The notes under the pieces are model-generated. The model was given only the letters and a program-made list of their open reading frames with translations. It was not told the DNA's origin and did no database searches. Position numbers and translations under genes: made by a program. 14,142 nt of DNA. It comes from Streptomyces sp. NRRL WC-3618 (GTDB lineage: Bacteria; Actinomycetota; Actinomycetes; Streptomycetales; Streptomycetaceae). The stretch's first letter is position 1. Each line of letters opens with the position of its first letter. The stretch is from assembly GCF_001280005.1 (NCBI RefSeq), contig NZ_LGDW01000083.1, positions 1-14,142 of the forward strand. The letters are read 5' to 3'. Shown here one piece after another: positions 7,773 through 14,142 of the stretch.

Positions 7773-8942
7773 CTAAGCCTGTCGACCTTGTTCGAGGATC
7801 TCCTCGTAGAGTCGTACCGTCCTCCGGGCCACCGCGTCCCAGCCGAACTCCCCCACCGCGCGCTCCCGTCCGGCCTCCCCCATGCGCCGCGCGGCCTCCG
7901 GGTCACCGAGCACCGAGTCGAGGGCGCGGGCGAGGTCCGCCTCGAACGCCCCCAGGTCCTCGCCCAGGGACACCAGGACGCCGGTCTTCCCGTCCTCGAC
8001 GACCTCGGGGATGCCGCCGACCCGCGAGGCCACGACGGGAGTTCCGCAGGCCATCGCCTCCAGGTTGACGATGCCCAGCGGCTCGTACACCGAAGGGCAG
8101 ACGAACACGGCGGCGTGGGTGAGGAGTTGGATGACGTCCGGGCGCGGCAGCATCTGCGGGATCCAGAAGACGCCCTCGCGTACGGCGCTCAGCTCCTGGA
8201 AGAGTTCGCGGAACTCCCGGTCGATCTCCGGGGTGTCGGGGGCGCCCGCGCACAGCACGACCTGGGCAGCCGGGTCGATGTCCCGTACCGCGCGCAGCAG
8301 ATGGGGCACACCCTTCTGGCGGGTGATGCGCCCGACGAACAGGACGTACGGCCGGTCGGGGTCGACGCCGATCCGGGTGAGGGCGTCCGTGCCGCGGTCG
8401 GGCTGATAGAGGGTGGTGTCGATGCCGTTGTGCACGACATGGACGGTGGCCGGGTCGAGGGCCGGATAGCAGGCGAGGATGTCCTCGCGCATGGCCCCGG
8501 ACACGGCGACCACCGCGTCGGCGGCCTCGATCGCGGTGCGCTCGGCCCAGCTCGACAGGGCGTATCCGCCGCCGAGTTGCTCGGCCTTCCAGGGGCGCAG
8601 GGGCTCCAGGGAGTGCGCGGTCATCACGTGCGGGATGCCGTACAGGAGCTTGGCGAAGTGGCCGGCGAGATTGGCGTACCAGGTGTGGGAGTGCACCAGT
8701 TCGCGGCCTTCGAGGGCGGCGGCGATGGACAGGTCCGTGGAGAAGGTGCGCAGGGCGTCGTTGCTCCCGTCGAGCGCCGACCAGGGCCGGTGCCGGATGA
8801 CGCCGACCGCGCGCCCCTCGCCCCAGCAGTGCACCTCCAGGTCGGTGAGGGCGCCCAACTCCCGGGCGAGGAACTCGACATGGACGCCCGCGCCGCCGTA
8901 CACGTCCGGCGGGTACTCCCGGGTCAGCAGGCCCACACGCAC
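7773..8942 (-). CDS. glgA: GT4-type glycogen synthase / maltose-1-phosphate synthase
   Basis: The 389-residue protein is the actinobacterial GT4-type (retaining, GT-B fold) enzyme often annotated glgA. It differs from the longer GT5 enzyme of E. coli. The mycobacterial homologue, GlgM, mainly joins ADP-glucose to glucose-1-phosphate, forming maltose-1-phosphate for the GlgE route, so that activity is likely here too. Visible motifs are [14 protein letters not shown] (16-29), HSHTWYA (84-90), HNGID (171-175), [10 protein letters not shown] (202-211, donor phosphate site) and the E-x7-E motif of GT4 enzymes at Glu287 and Glu295 (EPLGIVNLE). The GTG at 8942 has GAAGGGGG 6 nt upstream, and the protein starts [12 protein letters not shown], as the family does. 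It lies between the 2Fe-2S gene (36 bp upstream) and glgC (53 bp downstream), so the three are probably co-transcribed. Function as ADP-glucose-using synthase is near certain; exact acceptor is not. Confidence 0.95.
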   Translation of the reverse strand: MRVGLLTREYPPDVYGGAGVHVEFLARELGALTDLEVHCWGEGRAVGVIRHRPWSALDGSNDALRTFSTDLSIAAALEGRELVHSHTWYANLAGHFAKLLYGIPHVMTAHSLEPLRPWKAEQLGGGYALSSWAERTAIEAADAVVAVSGAMREDILACYPALDPATVHVVHNGIDTTLYQPDRGTDALTRIGVDPDRPYVLFVGRITRQKGVPHLLRAVRDIDPAAQVVLCAGAPDTPEIDREFRELFQELSAVREGVFWIPQMLPRPDVIQLLTHAAVFVCPSVYEPLGIVNLEAMACGTPVVASRVGGIPEVVEDGKTGVLVSLGEDLGAFEADLARALDSVLGDPEAARRMGEAGRERAVGEFGWDAVARRTVRLYEEILEQGRQA

Positions 8943-8978
8943 CCAGAACCCCCTTCTCCGTGGCTGGTTCCCACATGG

Positions 8979-9773
8979 TCACCCAGATGCGGCGCCCGGG
9001 GAAGACCACGGGGCTCTCGTGAAGCAGCAGTCGCCGCAGACCCCGCCGCCGGGCACCCGGTAGTAGAGGCAGCAGCTGCGCCGTCTGAACGCGGCGCCGG
9101 TGAGGGTGCCCGTCGGGGCGAGGCGGGGGTGGGTGAACAGGTCGGCGGCGAGGGCGTGGGCGCGCTCGCCGGCGTCCGTGTTCGCGCCGCGCGCCCAGCG
9201 GTCGAGCTCGCGGGCCGCGCCGGCCAGGGCGGAGCCCGCGTTGCCCCACAGCAGGCCCTCGGCGACCCCGTACCGGGCGTGCAGGGCGGCGTTGAGCGGC
9301 TCCAGGTGCCCGGTGACGACGAGTTCCGTGAGCGTCGCCGCGTCGTACGCCCGGGGGCGTACGTCCGCCAGCCACAGGTCGTCGGGGGCGCTCGCGGTGG
9401 CGTCCCAGTGGAGCAGGCCGGGATCGAGGTCGGGGACGGCGCCGTACAGGACGGCGCAGCCGAGCGCGATGGACCACAACCTGGCCGCGAGCGCCTGTTG
9501 GGCGACCGACGCGGAAACCCGCAGCTCAGAGGTGCGGATACGGTCCGCTACCGTACGCACACGAAAAGTTACGGAATCCGCGTAAACATCCTCGCCACGA
9601 TGGGCGTACGCCTGCGCGAGTGTCGGCGGCGAATCGAGAGGGGCTCCGGCCGTGCGTAGTACGAAGAAGCCGCCGAGGGGTCGCAGTGCCGCGAGATCGG
9701 GGTCGAGGTCCACGAAAGGCAGTAGTACCAGGTCGGGCAGGAGCGACGAGCAGGCGCCCGGGTCCCGCGTCAC
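8979..9773 (-). CDS. FhuF-like (2Fe-2S)-binding protein, possible ferric reductase
   Basis: A 264-residue protein. Its C-terminus has the FhuF-type cluster motif Cys-Cys-x10-Cys-x2-Cys (Cys234, Cys235, Cys246, Cys249), which in E. coli FhuF binds a 2Fe-2S centre and helps release iron from hydroxamate siderophores. An extra Cys250 follows directly. Upstream, SASVAQQALAARLWS (87-101) matches the conserved helix of this family in actinomycetes, as I recall it. No signal peptide or membrane segment is seen, so it should be cytosolic. The GTG at 9773 is the only start that keeps the frame open to the upstream side, but its AGGG site is only 3 nt away. A GTG at 9713 (before DLDPDLAALRPLGG) is possible and has no Shine-Dalgarno, so the start is uncertain. 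It leads into the glycogen genes with a 36-bp gap, without an obvious functional link. Confidence 0.85.
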   Translation of the reverse strand: MTRDPGACSSLLPDLVLLPFVDLDPDLAALRPLGGFFVLRTAGAPLDSPPTLAQAYAHRGEDVYADSVTFRVRTVADRIRTSELRVSASVAQQALAARLWSIALGCAVLYGAVPDLDPGLLHWDATASAPDDLWLADVRPRAYDAATLTELVVTGHLEPLNAALHARYGVAEGLLWGNAGSALAGAARELDRWARGANTDAGERAHALAADLFTHPRLAPTGTLTGAAFRRRSCCLYYRVPGGGVCGDCCFTRAPWSSPGAASG

Positions 9774-9843
9774 CCACCCTGGGGAGGACGCGGGGCCCGG
9801 CGTACTCCATCGGCAGTAGGACCCAATGAGTGCTCTGGTACGA

Positions 9844-9855
9844 CGCGCCGGCGCG
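9844..9855. promoter_or_regulatory. 12-bp palindrome between divergent genes
   Basis: CGCGCCGGCGCG lies between the leftward 2Fe-2S gene and the rightward transporter, 17 bp before the leader ORF. The symmetry is perfect, but G+C-rich palindromes arise easily at this composition. The divergent intergenic stretch 9774-9872 must contain promoters for both directions, and I cannot assign clear -35/-10 boxes in either. Confidence 0.2.
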
Positions 9856-9872
9856 CGCGAAGGGGGATCGTA

Positions 9873-9943
9873 GTGACTATGGAAGCCGACCGTTCGCCGC
9901 GCCGGGCCACTGGCCCGCGCCGCACGCAGAGGAGTTGCCGCTC

Positions 9944-9947
<4 letters not shown>
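9873..9947 (+). CDS. Putative 24-codon leader ORF coupled to the transporter gene
   Basis: A short frame starts at GTG 9873 (GTG-ACT-ATG) with AAGGGGGA (9860-9867) about 5-6 nt upstream, a good Shine-Dalgarno. Its TGA (9945-9947) overlaps the transporter ATG (9944-9946) as ATGA, the classic arrangement for translational coupling. The peptide is very basic (eight Arg in 24 residues) with RSPRR and GPRR stretches and a Cys near the end. The transporter's own Shine-Dalgarno lies inside it. Nothing confirms that it is translated; the overlap could be chance. If real, it may be a regulatory leader peptide. Confidence 0.35.
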
Positions 9948-12437
<2,490 letters not shown>

Positions 12438-12477
12438 TCAGGATGGCCCGAAGGGCAATACTGGCGAGCACGAACAG

Positions 12478-12522
12478 CACCACCGATTCCAGGACCTACC
12501 GGCACCACCGTTTTCCAGGACC
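12478..12522 (+). repeat. Tandem direct repeat in the gnd leader
   Basis: CACCACCG occurs at 12478-12485 and 12503-12510, and TTCCAGGACC at 12487-12496 and 12513-12522. Together they form two units of 19-20 bp (18 shared bases, spacer of 1 or 2 nt) about 25 bp apart. The second unit ends 4 bp before the gnd Shine-Dalgarno. This could be a pair of protein sites, an RNA element in the leader, or a recent duplication. Confidence 0.7.
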
Positions 12523-12539
12523 CACTAGGAGTCATCCGC

Positions 12540-13979
12540 ATGAGCAACTCAGCCCAGATCGGCGTCACGGGACTCGCGGTGATGGGCCGCAACCTCGCCC
12601 GCAACTTCGCGCGCAACGGCTACACGGTCGCGCTGCACAACCGGACGGCGGCGCGAACGCACGCTCTGGTCGAGGAGTTCGGGACCGAGGGCGACTTCGT
12701 CGCGGCCGACACCGCCAAGGAGTTCGTGGCCGCGCTGGAGCGGCCGCGCCGCCTGGTCGTCATGGTGAAGGCCGGTGAGCCGACCGACGCGGTGATCCAG
12801 GAGTTCGCCCCGCTCCTCGAGCCCGGCGACATGATCATCGACGGCGGCAACGCGCACTTCGCGGACACCCGACGCCGGGAGCGCGACCTGCGCGAGCAGG
12901 GCATCCACTTCGTCGGCATGGGTGTCTCGGGCGGCGAGGAGGGCGCGCTGCTCGGCCCGAGCATCATGCCGGGCGGTCCGGTCGAGTCGTACGACTCGCT
13001 CGGTCCGATGCTGGAGAAGATCTCCGCGAAGGCCCAGGACGGCACCCCCTGTGTCTCGCACGTGGGTCCGGACGGCGCCGGTCACTTCGTGAAGATGGTC
13101 CACAACGGCATCGAGTACGCCGACATGCAGCTGATCGGCGAGGCGTACCAGCTGCTGCGCGATGTCGCCGGGTACTCCCCCGCGCAGATCGCCGACATCT
13201 TCCGCACCTGGAACACGGGCCGTCTCGACTCCTACCTGATCGAGATCACCGCCGAGGTGCTGTCGCACGTCGACGCGGCGACGGGCAAGCCGTTCGTGGA
13301 CGTGGTGGTGGACCAGGCCGAGCAGAAGGGCACCGGCCGCTGGACCGTGCAGATCGCGCTCGACCTGGGCGTGCCGGTGTCGGGCATCGCGGAGGCGGTC
13401 TTCGCGCGCTCGCTGTCCGGTCACGCCGCGCTGCGGGAGGCCTCGCGCGGGCTGGCCGGCCCGAAGGCGACCCCGCTGAGCGAGTCGGAGGCGGCGGCCT
13501 TCGCGGACCGCGTCGAGCAGGCGCTGTACGCGTCGAAGATCGTGTCGTACACGCAGGGCTTCCACGAGATCGCGGCGGGCGGCGCCGAGTACGACTGGAA
13601 CATCGACCTCGGCGCGGTCTCCGCCCTCTGGCGTGGCGGCTGCATCATCCGGGCGGCCTTCCTGGACCGCATCCGGGCCGCGTACGACGCGCGGGCCGAC
13701 CTGCCGAGCCTGCTGTCCGACGACACGTTCGCGCAGGAGATCGCCGCTGCGCAGGACGACTGGCGCGAGGTGCTGGTCGCGGCGACCCGCCAGGGCGTGC
13801 CGACTCCGGGCTTCGGCGCGGCCCTCGCGTACTACGACGCGCTGCGCGCGGAGCGGTTGCCTGCGGCGCTTACGCAGGGGCAGCGGGACTTCTTCGGCGC
13901 GCACACCTACCGGCGCACGGACCGTGAGGGGGCGTTCCACACGCTGTGGGGCGGGGACCGGTCGGAGGTTGCTGGCTAA
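12540..13979 (+). CDS. gnd: 6-phosphogluconate dehydrogenase, decarboxylating, NADP-dependent
   Basis: Gnd converts 6-phosphogluconate to ribulose-5-phosphate and CO2 with NADPH formation, the third enzyme of the oxidative pentose phosphate pathway, cytosolic. The protein has 479 residues, typical of the long dimeric form. The N-terminal Rossmann domain has GLAVMGRNLA (11-20) and HNRT (33-36), the latter fitting NADP. The substrate signature GMGVSGGEEGALLGPSIMPGG (126-146) contains Ser130, and GHFVKMVHNGIEY (181-193) contains the catalytic Lys185 with Asn189 and Glu192. The C-terminal tail FGAHTYRRTDREGAFHTLW closes the partner subunit's active site. The ATG at 12540 has AGGAG 8 nt upstream. 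It is divergent from the wall-hydrolase gene and has no other pentose phosphate gene beside it. S. coelicolor SCO0975 is the likely counterpart (from memory). Confidence 0.97.
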   Translation: MSNSAQIGVTGLAVMGRNLARNFARNGYTVALHNRTAARTHALVEEFGTEGDFVAADTAKEFVAALERPRRLVVMVKAGEPTDAVIQEFAPLLEPGDMIIDGGNAHFADTRRRERDLREQGIHFVGMGVSGGEEGALLGPSIMPGGPVESYDSLGPMLEKISAKAQDGTPCVSHVGPDGAGHFVKMVHNGIEYADMQLIGEAYQLLRDVAGYSPAQIADIFRTWNTGRLDSYLIEITAEVLSHVDAATGKPFVDVVVDQAEQKGTGRWTVQIALDLGVPVSGIAEAVFARSLSGHAALREASRGLAGPKATPLSESEAAAFADRVEQALYASKIVSYTQGFHEIAAGGAEYDWNIDLGAVSALWRGGCIIRAAFLDRIRAAYDARADLPSLLSDDTFAQEIAAAQDDWREVLVAATRQGVPTPGFGAALAYYDALRAERLPAALTQGQRDFFGAHTYRRTDREGAFHTLWGGDRSEVAG

Positions 13980-13982
13980 GGC

Positions 13983-14072
13983 GCTCCGCGGGGTGGGCGG
14001 TTGTGTGGCTGCGCGCCGGTGGGGGTTGCTCCGCGGGGTGCGCGGTTGTCTTGCTGACCGCCGGTGGGGGCT
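13983..14072 (+). repeat. Two 45-bp tandem repeats after gnd
   Basis: Units at 13983-14027 and 14028-14072 both begin GCTCCGCGGGGTG and contain GCCGGTGGGGG near the end. By hand alignment 39 of 45 positions agree. They lie just past the gnd stop and run into the inverted dispersed repeat. No ORF is supported in 13980-14142. Confidence 0.8.
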
Positions 14073-14097
14073 CGTCGCGCAGTTCCCCGCGCCCCTT
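14061..14097 (-). repeat. Dispersed repeat, copy C, inverted, probable gnd terminator
   Basis: On the minus strand this reads AGGGGCGCGGGGAACTGCGC and continues through GACGAGCCCCCACCGG, differing at only a few positions from copy A (667-704). GGGGC (14067-14071) can pair with GCCCC (14091-14095), with CGCG pairings inside, followed on the plus strand by TTCAG. The position about 90 bp after gnd suits a terminator, possibly bidirectional. Confidence 0.65.
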
Positions 14098-14142
14098 CAG
14101 GGCGCGATGGTGGGCGGTCTGGAATTTCCGGCCGCCCGCCTG

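Noticed and set aside
7740..9659. Long plus-strand open frame (639 codons) opposite the glycogen genes
   Set aside because: Low-complexity product with no recognisable domain; the minus strand encodes clear GT4 synthase and 2Fe-2S proteins.
9830..9943. Upstream extension of the transporter to 9830
   Set aside because: The added 38 residues look non-coding and precede the first membrane helix; the ATG at 9944 has a proper Shine-Dalgarno.
12549..13940. Minus-strand open frame (463 codons) opposite gnd
   Set aside because: Shadow of gnd; no motifs, while the plus strand carries all 6-phosphogluconate dehydrogenase signatures.

Overview
The window is high-GC actinobacterial chromosome, almost certainly Streptomyces. 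The evidence is a strong G/C third-position bias in every convincing gene, frequent GTG/TTG starts behind purine-rich Shine-Dalgarno sites, and short dispersed G+C-rich repeats of a type I recognise from many Streptomyces intergenic regions. Gene content also fits. A WS/DGAT gene and, further along, an Rpf-LysM-M23 hydrolase divergent from a 6-phosphogluconate dehydrogenase gene recall, from memory and unverified, the S. coelicolor SCO0958 to SCO0975 neighbourhood. I see no insertion sequence, phage gene, CRISPR array, tRNA or rRNA.

Left part (1-3965): the 3' part of an SDR oxidoreductase runs rightward and stops at the edge of a dispersed repeat (667-704, second copy 735-796). Two leftward genes follow. 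One is an unusual 503-residue SDR-fold protein with a four-cysteine zinc-ribbon-like segment and no catalytic tyrosine in the expected place. The other is a WS/DGAT acyltransferase for wax ester or triacylglycerol synthesis, with an 18-bp perfect palindrome upstream of its start. A strong hairpin at 3900-3926 separates it from the next gene.

Middle part (3966-9773): four leftward genes. A secreted GH92 alpha-mannosidase (TTG start) stands alone between hairpins. Upstream lies an apparent operon, transcribed in the order FhuF-like 2Fe-2S protein, GT4 glycogen/maltose-1-phosphate synthase (glgA/glgM type), ADP-glucose pyrophosphorylase (glgC), ending in a 12-bp-stem hairpin. GlgC supplies ADP-glucose and the synthase uses it for alpha-1,4-glucan or maltose-1-phosphate. 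The role of the iron-sulfur protein is unknown.

Right part (9774-14142): a NIPA/DMT-type membrane transporter runs rightward behind a 24-codon upstream ORF whose stop overlaps the transporter start as ATGA. The transporter overlaps tail-to-tail, by 11 bp, a secreted cell-wall hydrolase with Rpf-type transglycosylase, LysM and M23 domains. A 327-bp regulatory gap then leads into gnd, preceded by a tandem direct repeat in its leader. After gnd come a 45-bp tandem duplication and a third, inverted copy of the dispersed repeat.

Most of the window is metabolic and cell-envelope content of a familiar kind. I do not see a clear new multi-gene system. The points most worth a second look are the tyrosine-less zinc-ribbon SDR, the translationally coupled leader ORF before the transporter, the repeat array in the gnd leader, the palindrome before the WS/DGAT gene, and the 2Fe-2S gene heading the glycogen operon.
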